A stretch of DNA of 64,000 nt. Origin: Cladochytrium replicatum. Lineage: Eukaryota; Chytridiomycota; Chytridiomycetes; Cladochytriales; Cladochytriaceae. A program made the position numbers and the translations under genes. Shown piece by piece: positions 18,028 through 30,207 of the stretch (within the stretch, counting starts at the first letter, position 1; the number at the start of each line of letters is the position of its first letter). Below the pieces are notes generated by a model that was given only the letters and a program-made list of their open reading frames with translations, was not told the origin of the DNA and did not search any database. Location of the stretch: positions 247,645-311,644 of the forward strand of contig JAHLKD010000067.1 of assembly GCA_025526935.1 (NCBI GenBank). Reading direction: 5' to 3'.

Positions 18028-19382
18028 ATGGCAGACAATAGGCGAGTGGTACAGTCGTCAACGCTCTCTTTGCATTTCCCTCACGAACTACTCTTTGAGG
18101 TTGTCATCGATAATGGTTCACATACGTGCAAAGCCGGGTACGCTGACGATATTGACCCGCGTGTCATTGTCCCGTCTGTAGTCGGGCACCCATTTAAGAG
18201 AGGAATGGTGGTGGGCATCGGGCAGAAGGATTGCTATGTCGGCAGAGAAGCTCGCCGAAAGGGTGCCCTGTTGGACCTCAAAAATCCGATTCAGCGCGGC
18301 ATCGTCACAAATTGGGAAGACATGGAGAGGATCTGGCACCATGTATATCACAACGAGCTCTGTGTTTCTCCTGAAGACCATCCTGTCATTATGACCGAGC
18401 CGCGATTGAACGCCAAAACGAATCGAGAAAAGATGACCGAGATCATGTTTGAATCGTTACAGGTCCCGGAGTACTTCGTCCACGTGCAGAATGTCTTGGC
18501 ACTCTTTGGGACTGGAAAGATGACGGGCATTGTGTTGGATTCTGGGGATGCCGTCTCGCATTCTATTCCGGTATACCAGGGACACGCACTCGACTATGCG
18601 GTTCAGAGCCTTCATTTGGGAGGCCGAGATATGACGGACTACCTGCACGTAACGGACTCTCTTTCTCCCAACATGGATGATATTAGTAACATTGACCCTT
18701 AAAGGTTGAAGATTCTTAGGGAACGCGGTCACCCTTTCGACTTTGCCGAGGAGCTTGAAATTGTTCGCGAGATAAAAGAGAGATTTTGTTTTATCTCACT
18801 CGAATTCAACCAAGATATGTTGACCGCCTCCCAATCATCAGTTTTTGAGAGGGGCTACTTTCTCCCCGACGGATATAGGATCGATATTGAAAGCGAGCGT
18901 TTCCGGTGTCCCGAGACGCTCTTTAGACCCACTTTGTTGGGAATGGATGCAGTTGGTATTCACGAGACGATACACAATTCAATCACCTGCTGCGATATCG
19001 ATTTCCGAAAGAACCTGTACGAACATATTGTGCTGTCCAGTGGTAACACGTGTGTCATTCAGAAGCTAGTGTATGGCCATTGGTGCTGTTTTTCACGTAT
19101 CCCTTGTGCAGGATGTTCCCGGGCATCGCCGAGCGAGTCCAGCGTGAGGTCGCCGATCAGGCTCCATCGTCGGCGACAGTCAACGTCATTGCACCACATC
19201 ATCGAAAGCATTTGGTCTGGGTCGGAGGATCCATCCTCGGATCATTGGACGCCTTCAGGTACATCTGTGTCTCGAGACAAGAATATGACGAAACTGGCCC
19301 GTTGATCGTCCACCGAAAATGGTGAATCCTTGTTTACAGTTGACCTGTTTGATTTCCATCTAATTTTCTGCCCAGCTTCTAG
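18028..19382 (+). CDS. Divergent actin (tandem copy 2)
   Basis: Five exons at the same positions as copy 1 (18028-18048, 18100-18644, 18705-19049, 19112-19321, 19376-19382) give exactly 375 aa. It is clearly an actin (PSVVGHP, NREKMTEIMFE, LDSGDAVSH, HRKCF) but strongly changed. The first phosphate loop is DNGSHTCKAG (Gly to His). The second has LDSGDAVSH (Gly to Ala). The His-73 context PIEHGI is PIQRGI. SGGTTMYPG is SSGNTMFPG. Intron 2 appears to use a GC donor (CCT|GCACGT ... AAAG|G). The full-length frame with retained introns argues for a functional, specialised actin rather than a pseudogene. Nucleotide binding or polymerisation may be altered (inference). Actin-related protein families are less likely, since length and intron positions match conventional actin. 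Confidence 0.85.
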
Positions 19383-19568
19383 TGTCGTACTCGAATACGT
19401 CTCCACGCTCCGTCAGTTTTTCGTGACAGACACCCACAAACTTTTATAACAACATTTTGTTTCAAATTATTTGAACTTTGTATGGTTTGCACCCGTCCGA
19501 GTTCAGTAGGATTCCCTGCATGAAACCTCTCGTCCAATCCCTCTTCAGCTCGTCTCAATTATCTGAAC

Positions 19569-20901
19569 ATGGCGGACAATGGTGCAACGGTATGCCTTCT
19601 CAAAATACATTAGAACCAGTCTTACTCCAACCAAAGGTGGTTATCGACAATGGCTCATACGCAATCAAAGCCGGTTTCGCCGACGGCAATGACCCTTTGA
19701 CCATCTTTCCTTCCATCATTGGCCGTCCGAAAGAGCCAGGCATGATTGTAGGCTTTGCGCAGAAGGAGGTGTATGTTGGCAATGAAGCCCAATCTAATCG
19801 GAGTCTACTATCCCTCACGCGACCGATTCAAAGGGGCGTCGTCACGAGCTGGGACGACATGGAAAAGGTTTGGAACCAGACATTCTACAATGAGCTTGAA
19901 GTCGCTCCAGAGGAGCACCCGGTCTTATTGACGGAGCCACCTTTGAATCCAAAGTCGAACCGAGAAAAGATGATCGAGATCATGTTTGAAAAGTTCAACA
20001 CGCCCGCGTATTTCGTCAGCATATCGGCAGTCCTTTCGCTGGTTTCGTCGGGAAGGTGGACAGGAATCGTTTTCGATTCTGGCGACGGGGCATCGCATGC
20101 AGTTCCGGTTTATGAACTTCATGGAATTGATTATGCGGCTCAGAATTTCTGCTTGGCCGGGCGTGATATGACGGATTACTTGTAAGAGACTCTAGGATTC
20201 CATAATTCTTTCATTTAGCGAAGATTGGCATTCCTAGGATGGACTTGTTCAAAAGCCGAGGACATTCGTTCACAAGTGACGATCTCGAAACTGTCCGAAT
20301 CATCAAAGAGAGATTATGTTACGTCGCATTAGATTTTAATCACGACATGCAGCTCGTTGCACAGGGAGCCACGCTGGCGAGAACCTTCGAGCTGCCTGAC
20401 GGAAAACTCATGACTGTTGAAAGAGAGCGTTTTGAGTGCCCTGAGACCATGTTCCGGCCGTCTTTGTTGGGGATGGAGGCGCCGGGAATTCACGAGGCGA
20501 TTTACAATTCAATCAACCAATGCCCAGTGGACCTCCGAAGCGAGCTCTACGAAAACATAATACTGTCCGGTGGGAACACGTATGAATGTGCTTTGTTATT
20601 TGATGTGTGCTGTACTCATATGATGCATCAGGGTACTGTTGGGCATTGCCGAACGAACACAGCGCGAGATCGCTGCACTTGCACCAGCGTCGGTGAATGT
20701 CAAAGTTGTAGCAGCACCAGAGAGGAAGCGTTCTGTATGGATCGGAGGAGCGATTCTGGCTTCTTTGTCAACTTTTCAGCAGATGTGGGTAGCCAAGCAG
20801 GAGTACGGAGAAAGTGGACCAAGTGTCGTTCATAGAAAGTGGTGAGTTATTTCCAGATACGGTAGGAAAGCGTTGACGGAGTGGAACGATTTAGTTACTA
20901 G
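19569..20901 (+). CDS. Divergent actin (tandem copy 3)
   Basis: Exons 19569-19589, 19637-20181, 20238-20579, 20632-20841 and 20895-20901 share all four intron positions with copy 1 and encode 374 aa (one codon lost in exon 3). Substitutions at usually fixed sites include [17 protein letters not shown] in the first phosphate loop region, [10 protein letters not shown] in place of [23 protein letters not shown] in place of SGGTTMYPGIAER, and a C-terminal Tyr in place of Phe (HRKCY). The second phosphate loop is nearly normal (FDSGDGASH). Like copy 2 it starts MADN and lies in the same array, so the two may descend from one duplicate. Likely expressed as a specialised actin, but expression is unproven. 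Confidence 0.85.
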
Positions 20902-21154
20902 AATCATAGAGCTGCCTTCCAACAAACCCAAATGCCATCCGTTATAGCATTCATCATCTGTTCATTTACCTCATTGTCCCTAATTTGTTTCCCACGCTGT
21001 TCTGTGGCGCTCTGTGAATCTCCTCCCACACGAAGGTGAGAGGACAACAACCGCATGGCAGACTCGGACTCATTTGTTGGCAAACGACAGGAGGGACAAT
21101 CGCCCACATCATCAGAACTCGATATCTATCCGCTGTGCTCTTCACTCCTAAAAC

Positions 21155-22511
21155 ATGACGTTCACCGATGAAACTGCCGTATGTGCATGCTTCAGCAAGG
21201 CATCTCCTTATCAACTCATGCTTTCCACTCATTCGATAGATTATCATTGACAATGGATCAGGAATGTGCAAAGCCGGTTTTGCCGGCGACGACGCTCCGC
21301 GCGCCGTGTTCCCATCCATTGTCGGCCGTCCTCGGCACCAAGGTGTAATGGCCGGTGTCGTTGAGAAAGAAGCATACGTGGGCGACGAAGCACAGTCGAA
21401 GCGTGGTATCCTCTCGCTCATGTATCCTATCGAGCATGGCATTGTCAGAAACTGGGACGACATGGAGAAAGTCTGGGACCATTGCTTCTACAATGAGCTT
21501 CGTGTTGACCCTGCGGAGCACCCCGTGGTGTTGACTGAGGCCCCCATGAACCCGAAGGCGAACCGTGAAAAGATGACGCACATCATGTTTGAAACGTTCA
21601 ATGTCCCAGCTTTTTACGTCAACATCCAGGCCGTTCTATCGCTCTATGCATCGGGGAGGACGACGGGTGTGGTGCTTGACTCTGGAGACGGAGTTAGCCA
21701 TCTTGTTCCCATCTACGAAGGATACGCGCTGCCACATGCCATTCAACGTCTTGATATTGCAGGTCGAGACCTGACCGACTATCTGTAACTCGAATATTCT
21801 ATGTCCACGCAACGAAGTTAATATTTTTGATTTATAGGATGAAAATTCTCGCCGAAAGAGGTCACATTTTCACCACAACTGCAGAACGTGAGATTGTCCG
21901 TGATATCAAAGAACGGCTCTGCTACGTCGCGATGGATTTCGAGGAGGAATGGAAAATCGCCTCGTCATCCACTTCCATTGACAAAACATATGAACTGCCG
22001 GATGGCCAGGTCATTACTATGGGAAACGAGCGATTCAGGTGTCCCGAAGCACTGTTCCAACCTTCGTTTTTGGGTTATGAAGCCAACGGCATCCACAACA
22101 TAACTTACTATTCCATCATGGCATGCGATATCGATATCCGAAAGGAGCTCTACGGCAATGTGGTGCTGTCAGGAGGAACTACGTACGTAGAGCGGGACCC
22201 TCTGGAATTTTCATGGCCTTTGAACAGCTAGTATTTTAGCATGTACCCAGGTATGGCTGAGCGGCTGCAGCGCGAGCTCACATTACTTGCGCCGCCGACA
22301 ATGAAAGTGAGGATGGTTGCACCGCCGGAGCGGAAGTACTCTGTTTGGATAGGCGGATCCACGCTTGCATCTTTGACTACGTTCCAGCAGATGTGGATCT
22401 CTAAGGACGAGTACGACGAAATGGGTCCCTCGATCGTTCACAGAAAATGGTAAGCCAGTGGTTTGAAGACAGCAATCACTTGGAGTTATTGATTTCTTGT
22501 TTAGTTTCTGA
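21155..22511 (+). CDS. Actin (tandem copy 4)
   Basis: Five exons (21155-21178, 21240-21784, 21838-22182, 22240-22449, 22505-22511) encode 376 aa. The first exon is one codon longer than in the other copies (MTFTDETA). The core is close to conventional actin: [63 protein letters not shown] and HRKCF. Oddities are [11 protein letters not shown] in the D-loop region (usually xxQKDxYVGDE), [15 protein letters not shown] in subdomain 3, and an unusual C rather than G at the start of exon 4. The nucleotide-binding residues are intact, so it should be a functional actin. Confidence 0.92.
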
Positions 22512-22849
22512 TCGAAGATACATCCGATGCATTAAGCCTGCCCGTTGCACATATTTGCTATGTGCTTTTTTGCAGCGCCTATCTTCCTTTTGGCAGTGTT
22601 CCAAGTTCCGTTCTGTTGCATATTTCTGTACCTGAAACGCAATTCCTGTCGAGTTATAGAACCAACAGAGAAGAAACATGATGATCTTCAAACTACATCA
22701 AGCGATATGAAAATCAATCAGCAACCAATCCCCTTTTGCTATAGACCTACATCACAACCAACGGAGACGCTTAAGTTTGACCGTGAATGTAGTTCATCAT
22801 CGCATATCCACAGAAACAACATACTTCAGGAACAGGAGTGGACAAATTG
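22512..22849. other. Intergenic
   Basis: No gene supported. 3' flank of actin copy 4, facing the 3' ends of decayed ankyrin genes. Confidence 0.4.
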
Positions 22850-23974
22850 AATAAACCTTAACACACCAACCGGATTGTTGATCGATATAAAGCCTTGACA
22901 GATTCCATGGGTTTGAATCCAAGTCACCACAATATGATATTCAGCTTCAGGTTCAAGGAGTTCGTGTTCCAACCACCACGTCGAAACTTCAGGGCTCCAA
23001 AGGGAAATATTGGAACTTACGAATTCGTCATCCCACAACAAAATCCACCAGTACAAAACATCAACGCGCCAAGCAGCGCTCGCGTTGTGCAGAGCCAGAA
23101 TGGTCCACTTTAGCTCCAGGTCACTGTCCAACCACCATTCCAGCACCTCCAAAGCCTCAACATTCGCAAAATCCGTTGCCATGAAACTCCAGCTTAGCTC
23201 TAGCCCACTTGTTCTCCACCACTCCGACACGACACTTCAACGTGTCCGTTCTCGCTTGCACAGTCCATCGCCATCCAAATCCACCTCATCCGAAGTCCGC
23301 TCTGTTTCCACCATTCGAGCATCTCGACTTTCCCGTTAGCGCTTGCAGAGTCCTTCGTAACTCCCTCAGCTGATCTCCACCAATCGAGCACTTGAATATG
23401 TCCGCGGAAACTCGCGACGTCCATGCTAAGGAACTTGTACTTGATGTCAAGCCCGCTATTATACCCCACTGGAGAATGTCCGCTCGTCCGTGAGCGCTTG
23501 CAAAGTCCATAGCGTTGTGGGTATACTTCCAGTCTAATCCGCTTTTTGTCCACCAGTCGAAAACGTTTTGGGGATTTCGCACGGTTTGCGGCCCTGGTTT
23601 ACAGTGGAAAGCTGGGGAAGGCTGGCAATTTGGTCGTTGTAGACCATTTGCATCTCAGCATGAAGTGCATCATTTGTCCACTTCTCCGCCAAGCGTGCCT
23701 TTGCGCTGCGTATTTCCAGGGCTGTTCGGAAAGTGTATGCTTTTTGAGATGCCCTTCGACGTGAAGCTCGAGCGCGTCCATGATTCCGCGCTCGCTGGCT
23801 TCGTTCATTGAGATCAGGAGGTAAATAAGCTTTGCCTGAACATGCCGACGGCGGCGTTGGTAGGCTGCAACCAGGAAAGCAAGCTTGGGCTCGCCGACGC
23901 ATATTCCCTAGGGACACAAGAAGAGTGTCAATGATTTCAAGTGGGAGGGAGGGCATTTTGAGCGTGTTCGGCAT
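22850..23974 (-). pseudogene. Broken ankyrin-repeat gene, copy A
   Basis: Read on the minus strand. The N-terminus MPSLPLEIIDTLL is followed by LISMNEASERGIMDALELHV, then a series of ankyrin-type repeats of about 31-33 residues with the core LEWW..SGL...W..MAMD.AS.NGH. The repeats lie in three different frames: frame breaks occur near the start (after DTLLVSLG), after DILQWG, and after ENGHVEVS. Its end is shared with copy B (STWWLE). Ankyrin repeats bind protein partners. Partner unknown. Multiple frame breaks make a working product unlikely unless unusual splicing is used. Confidence 0.6.
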
Positions 23975-24338
23975 GCACTTGTCGTGGGCATACTGTTATA
24001 AATGCAGAGGAAATTTTCGTTTCTTTGTTCCAAGTATGTGTGGGAACAGGTGTGTGAATGGCTGCTCTGCGGACTGTTTTAACTGAAGCACTCCAAAACC
24101 ACGGATGTCAGGCGCTTTTGTCGTTTGTAAGGTTCCAAGTAATATCCTGGGGATGAGGCGGACGGGAGAGGGAGATTCAAGTCAACTTGCTCTCCAAATA
24201 AAAGGAATGTTTATGTAAAACCCTTTAATATCGACTTCGTGATATTTTGTCTTTCGCTCAGTTGTACTGAGCATCACAATAAGCGGCAAGCACAACTGTT
24301 TATTGTTTTGGACATATATTGAGAGTTGGGCCCATTTC

Positions 24339-25538
24339 TCATTGTTCAAAGTCGAGAAGTCTGCTTTCCAACCACCACGTTGAAACCTCATCGCTCCAGG
24401 TTGAAATCGAGGAACTTAAGAGAAGATTATCCCATCTCACCTCCAATCCACTAGTTCTCCACCACTCCAATACATCAATTCGGCCAGCAGCGCTCGCGCG
24501 GTGCATTGCCCGAACGGTCCATTTTAACTCTAACCCACTACTCCTCCACCACTCCAACACTGCAACATGCCCATTTTCACTTGCGTTATCCATTGCGCGA
24601 GATGTCCAGCGGAGCTCTAGGCCACTTTCCTGCCACCATTCCAGTCTCTCTAACAGCCCACTTGTACTGGCCAGATCAAATGCGCGGGATGTCCAGCGGA
24701 GCTCCAGCCCACTTGTCCTCCACCACTCCAAAACCTCTAGGGTCGCCACATCGATCGCAAAAGAAGTCCAGCTGAGCTCAAGCCCACTTGTCCTCCACCA
24801 CTCCAAAACCTCGATCCCGCTTGCATGGTCCATCGCCAAATTATCCCATCTCATTCGAAGTCCACTGCGCATCCACCATTCCAACACCTGAAGGTGCCCG
24901 TTCCGGCTTGCAAAATTCATCGAGGCTGCGATATATGTTTTGATTAATCCCTCAGCCGATCCCCACCAGTCAAGCACTTGCACCAATCCTCTCGAACCTC
25001 AACGTCCATGCCAACGCGTGTGTACTTGAGATGAAGCCCGCTCATTCTCCACCACTCGAGAATGTCCACTAGTCCCCGGGAGCTTGCAGAGTCCATCGCG
25101 TTGTGAGTGTACTCCCAGTCCAATCCGCTTTGTCGCCACCACTCGAGAACTTCTGGAGATTTCGCACGATTCGCACCCCTTGTTTTTGTCGGTAAACTGG
25201 GTAGAACCCTTAAACATGTATTTATCAAGCATCTGCTCCTCATACCGTTGTGCTTCATCAGTCCGCTCCTCCACGACCTTTCTTCTTCGGTGTGCTTATG
25301 TTATTCCGCAATGCGGAAAGAATATGGTTGGTCTCTCAGGCGTCCTCGACATGGCGATCGAGTGCGCTCAGTATTCCGCGCTCGCTGGCTTCGTTCATCG
25401 AGATGACGAGGTAAATGAGCCTGGATTGAACATTTTGACGGTGAAGATACACTGCAGGAAAGCAAACTTAGGCTCCCCGACGTGTTCCCCGAGGAGCTCA
25501 AGAACAGCGTCTATGATTTCCCACGGGAGGGAGGGCAT
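24339..25538 (-). pseudogene. Ankyrin-repeat gene, copy B, partly intact
   Basis: A tandem duplicate of copy A in the same orientation, beginning MPSLPWEIIDAVLELLG at 25538. The last 650 bases hold one open frame with six or more repeats of the form VLEWWR.SGLELRWTS.AMD.AS, some full (about 31 residues) and some shortened by loss of the ENGH turn. The upstream part is broken: a shift after PKFAFLQ, a TGA after HVEDA, and another shift just before VQVLDWWGSAEG. It may be a recent pseudogene, or the repeat half could still be translated from an internal ATG at 24986. The LPxEI start is reminiscent of an F-box first helix, but too short to call. Confidence 0.6.
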
Positions 25539-26096
25539 TCTGAGCGTGGTTGAGCAGTGTTTTGGTATGTCTTTGGCATGGCCATGCCTCTATATATCCA
25601 AGGGAAAATGTTGGTTTCTTTGTTCCAAGAATGGGTCACAGCGATCAGATTATTCCCAAGTCATCACAATGTTTGATCACATTGTTAGGTATGAGCGGCT
25701 TTTGTATAAATCTGTCCCTATTGAATGGATGTTGCTTGAAGTTGGAAACATTTTTACCTGGTTCGGAAGTGCGGTGACTGTTGTGCGGTGACTGTTGTGC
25801 GGTCTTATCACCACAACCATGGGCTTAATGGAATTCCCTTTGGGCAGTCTTGAACTAGCCCAGAGTGGATCCACTTAGAAAACTTCTACAAGTAATTGCG
25901 AAATGGTTTCCTTTCAGGGCTCCGAGCGGACTTTGTGCATGGCATGCAAGGAACGTGTAATGCGGGAGCATCAGCCCCACGCCATTGAGACGCTTGTGCA
26001 GGACCCAGTGCGTGTGTACAACTCTCTGTGTTAACATTTTTTGTCACCTTTCCGCATCAAGAACATCGCGTCCCTCCCAACGGAGAACAAGATTCT
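25539..26096. other. Intergenic
   Basis: No gene seen. It holds a small tandem repeat, a 14-base unit GTGCGGTGACTGTT twice plus a partial copy, around 25770-25805. Confidence 0.4.
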
Positions 26097-27501
26097 TCAC
26101 ACAACAGAGGGATGCAAATTTCTGCAGCTGGCACCGAACCGACAGTTTCCGCGCATGAAGAATGTACATATCTGCTGTCCTCCTGGCCCGCCCACTTGGG
26201 GGTGTCCGCCGCCACCGCCGATGTACATTGGGTAAGGCGCGGGTGCTGGGACGGGATTGGTGTAGTACACCATTGGGACTCCGGGAGCAACGGCGACGGC
26301 TTGGGGTCCGTGTGCATTGGCGGGAGCCGATCGCGGAGCGTAGTGTTGTTGTGGTGGAACATAGTTTGTTGCTACGGATGGTGTAGATGGTTTCGGCAGA
26401 TCTGCTCCAGAAAAATACGTTGTTAGATCTGTGAGCGCTGCGGGAATATAATTGTCAAATACCTGTGGGATTCCAGAGTTTGATTGAACCTTCTGCGCCG
26501 CCGGTGATCAACACGTCTGTGCCGTCGGACAGTGTAGCAGTACAGATCGCGTTGACGGACCTCGACGCGTGGGCCGGCAACAGCCCCACACATTCTCCCG
26601 TGCTCAAGTTCCAAGCACGCACTGTCCCGTCCCACGACCCGCTGAACAAAATCGTCCCTTCACCATTGTCGTCTTTGGGCGTGTACACCGCCAGACTCAA
26701 CACCTCATGCGTGTGCGCTTTGAACGTCCGCAGTCTCTGTGCGGTCTCTGTGTCCCATTCGATGATACTACCATCGTGACTGCTGCTGTATAACAAGTTT
26801 CCAACAAGTGCGAGTGCCGTCACGGCGCTCGTGTGGCCCGTCAGCACGTCCATGGCTTCCATCGTCGCGGTATCCCACACATGCACACCGCCATCGTCCG
26901 CGGCGCTGAACAGCGTCTCGCCATCTTCGGAACCGAGCAGTGCGGTGACGGCGCCAAAGACGCCAAAGCCGCCGTACACTTTGATCTGCGTCTTGGTGTC
27001 GTGGTTCCAGACTGCGATCGAACAGTCGTCGGAACCAGAGTAGAGTTTGTTGTTCTTCTCGTCGAGGTGGACTGCGTTGACCCCGAGAGAGTGAGATTTG
27101 GATTCGGTGATGACCATGGATTCGAGAACTTCGCTGGTGCCGGTGGAGAGGTCCCAGCATCGAACGGTGTCGTCCCAACTGGCGGAGTAGAGCTGCTGCT
27201 TGGAGTCGCTAGCGATGCTACGGACCCACCGGGTGTGGCCGGTCAGCGTTCGGATGCATTCACCTGTTTTGAGATCCCATTCCTATTAGTCATGAGAGCC
27301 AATAACCCGGGTTAGGAGGTTGGGTGGATGGATTTGGGAACGTCAAAGCAGATCAGCAAGCATTCGAAAAATGAGGCCAAATCTGATGCAGGGGGTGTTT
27401 ACTTTGATTGTCTTGTCTTTGCTAGCGCTGTAAAGAGTGTCGTTTACGGCCAGGAGCGATGACACATTGCTTGCGTGTCCCTTCAGTTCTTGTCGAGCCA
27501 T
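26097..27501 (-). CDS. WD40-repeat protein with C-terminal CCCH zinc finger
   Basis: Three exons (27501-27403, 27282-26463, 26401-26097) give a 407-aa frame. Seven WD-type units can be followed, with GH near the start of units and WD or WN at the ends: ELKGHASNV...KDKTIKEWD, LTGHTRWV...VRCWD, VNAVH...IAVWN, VTALLG...VHVWD, LTGHTSAV...IIEWD, FKAHTHEV...VRAWN, and ITGGAEGSIKLWN. This fits one seven-bladed propeller. A Pro/Ala-rich linker follows, then CTFFMRGNCRFGASCRNLH, a CX7CX5CX3H finger of the RNA-binding class, and the stop. The propeller probably docks partners while the finger contacts RNA (inference). In plant ZFWD proteins the CCCH finger lies before the propeller, so this order is reversed. 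The ATG at 27501 is chosen because the first blade starts directly after it. Confidence 0.85.
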
Positions 27502-27874
27502 GACGTTCAAGCGATCGACGGGTGGAGATTAGAAAGAAAAGAAACTCAGAAAACTAGTGCGACGGATTAGCTTTCTAGCGCAGAGCAGCTTCCCAGAGCT
27601 AGTAATGGGAGTCCGTAGGGGTTTTCTTTCCCAAGTTTGAAATTTGGATGTGGGCAAAATTCACGGGATTCAGAAAATTTCAACTCAACTCAAGCCCATA
27701 ATTGGAACCCATGGACTTGGACGAGAACCACACTGCAGGTGAGCAATATCACATGAATTTGGGAGATTAGCTCTCTTTCTCTGCCCTGTTTTAGAAGGCC
27801 CTAGGATGTTGCCGTAATGAGAATCTAGATGCAACAAACATTCTCGGAGTCTCTCACCTCTCTCACTGTCGTTC

Positions 27875-28826
27875 TTGTTGCCACTTCCCCCTCTGGTAGA
27901 GTTTGAATTAGCGCTGCCTCAGAGGATCTCCGTGCAGCTGTGCAACACTACTATTGATGCTCTCTTGGGAACTCCTCTGGCAAAGAAGAGGTGTGTTGAG
28001 CGGGTCGACGTCTTTGTCAAAAATTACGGCATCAAGATTGGCATGGAGAAGGTCATTGCAGATATTTGCCTGATTCCAGACATTCAAAATGTCGCTCGCC
28101 AAATGACGAGGCTTTCTCTTATCACGTCAATGACAATATGGAGGGCCCTGCAGCAGACGGAGGGAAGAGTTGACATTGGCCTGAAGGATTTCGAAAAGTC
28201 AGTTGCTGTTTTGATCTCCTGGATTTGAATGCCCCAGGAAAGGATTAAGCTCCTGGAGGAGCACAACAACACCTTTGCCACAGCTGTGGTATCTGCTGTC
28301 GACTCTCTTTGCAACAATGGAGTTGAATTTCTGGACCTCTCATACTTGAACAATGCTCTTGTGGAGTTCAAGAAAATGTGCACGATGAATTTCTCTAACC
28401 ATGTCTTTATGAATGTCCCAAGATTCGTGGTGATGTACGCAAGTGGAGCCTAAAGAGGCTTTCCCCATTCTATCAGGCAAGCAGCGACGGGGCCATGTCG
28501 GCTCTTGCTTTGAAAAACTGGGTGTAAACGACGTTCCAGCTGGTGAGGAAGGTCAGGATGAGGATGGCAACGAGGATTGCAACGAGCACAATTTCAAGAA
28601 TGTCAGTGATTCAAGTGAAAAAGAGGACGCCACTGACGGAGTGCCGATCAATGAGATTGACTTTAGGGTAGATGACAACTTGGATGATGGCGACTTCGAG
28701 ACACTGGATTTGTTTGTGGAAGTACTTGCTCAGCAGCTTGATTCCACGCTTACCTCCCACACAACCCTTGCAGGCTCGATGCGAAGTCATCCAAAAAACT
28801 GGACACTCTATGGTATGTATGAATGA
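27875..28826 (+). pseudogene. Fragmented unknown gene, possibly transposon-derived
   Basis: Three adjoining open segments in different frames (27875-28228, 28229-28453, 28443-28826) have protein-like composition: a hydrophobic-patterned helical part, then an acidic part rich in Glu/Asp/Asn. A stop or shift separates each. No family recognised. The neighbouring repeat remnants make a decayed transposon gene the likeliest reading, but a spliced host gene cannot be ruled out. Confidence 0.3.
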
Positions 28827-29097
28827 TTGACACATTTGCCCTACTGAATCCCACTTTTTATCAACAGTTTTGATATATTCAATCACGGATATTGTAAACA
28901 CAACACCTCCGCTCAACCCATGCACCCTTACGCCAGCCCAAAGATGACGCCAAGTTCGTCCACCAAAGCTAAAACTCTGTCCCATTTCAAGTTTTATGCC
29001 AAAACACTTTGCTATCAAAAGGAAAGCGGCTCATTGGGCTATACATGAGGCACAAAAAGCAGCATCCCGAGGACAATGACTCCCAACAATCAAAGAC

Positions 29098-29406
29098 ATG
29101 GACTCAGCTGAATTGTACGCACCAGTGGTCAACTTTGTGCTAGGTGCTGATCCTGGAAAAGAAGACATCCAATTTACCGGCTCCCAATTCCAGGACACCT
29201 GCACCACTCCCAAGGTCAATTGCCACCCATGTCTTTGCTTTGAGTCTGGTTGCCTGCTGAACCTCCCGGACTGCAAGGATCGAGGGCGCTGGCACTCAGA
29301 CTACGACTGCGGCGATCCATGCTACCACCGACCATGGGAGCTTCTGGACTGCCCTGGATGCCATACTCAGCGAAACAGGGATGTGTGTGGTGCAATGAAT
29401 ATTTGA
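29098..29406 (+). CDS. Cysteine-rich open frame, unknown
   Basis: 102 codons from ATG 29098. The middle is strongly Cys-rich: CHPCLCFESGCLL, LPDC, DCGDPC and CPGCH within about 45 residues. That could be a zinc-binding or disulfide module. No signal peptide and no recognised family. It stands alone in decayed DNA, so it may be a fragment of a mobile-element protein. Confidence 0.25.
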   Translation: MDSAELYAPVVNFVLGADPGKEDIQFTGSQFQDTCTTPKVNCHPCLCFESGCLLNLPDCKDRGRWHSDYDCGDPCYHRPWELLDCPGCHTQRNRDVCGAMNI

Positions 29407-30207
29407 CTGATATCCATATACAACCAGCTACGGGGGATTGGCTGTGGATGTTCAAGAAGGAGGGTGTTTGCATGATTTTTTGGTTCCATCTATCCAAACT
29501 TTTGTCCAGTGATATTTGGAATGTTTGACATCAAACACTCCAAATATAGTAAGTATCCAGTTCAGCCGTCGAACATGCTGCACGTTTCTGTACATAACAA
29601 ATGCTACAAGATCTGTCCGTCTCTATGGTTCAAGTTCTGTTCCTCACAAGAGTGCAATGTCAAACTGGACGGTGGTCTTGGGTAGCTCACATTCAGTAAA
29701 ATTTTTGCAAACAAAGATTGTTTCCAATTGTATAAAAGCTCTCTTTATTAAATCTCAATAATTTCAACCAACAGATCTTAATGGTCAATATCATTTTCCC
29801 CTCAATGTATGAAGATCATTTGCCCCTCAGGTTCTTAACCAGGCCCAAAACTGCACTTCCTCAGATTCGATACCAAACATTTCAACCAAACTTCCTCATT
29901 CAGAACCCTCATCTGCAGCCTGCACAGACCATCTGAACTTGTCCAAGTGCTCCATAAGTCCACCAACTGTGATCAGGTTGTTTCACATTTCGCAACTGGA
30001 TCCTTTGAGTAATGGAGTTTGGATACAAAAGTTGGGACGCCATTCTCATTGAGCTGCAGTGCATTCATTGGCTTGGAGGAGTATGATATTGCCAAAATGC
30101 ATTGTTTTCACCACTCTGTGTGCTGTGCTCTCAAGATGATTCTTGAAGCTGCACATGATGGATTAGAGCATCTTGATGTGACTGTTTTCCTTGTTGGCAT
30201 GGAGGAT

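Noticed and set aside
25768-25806. Short tandem repeat GTGCGGTGACTGTT
   Set aside because: Only two and a half units, with no gene or structural context. Noted as trivial.
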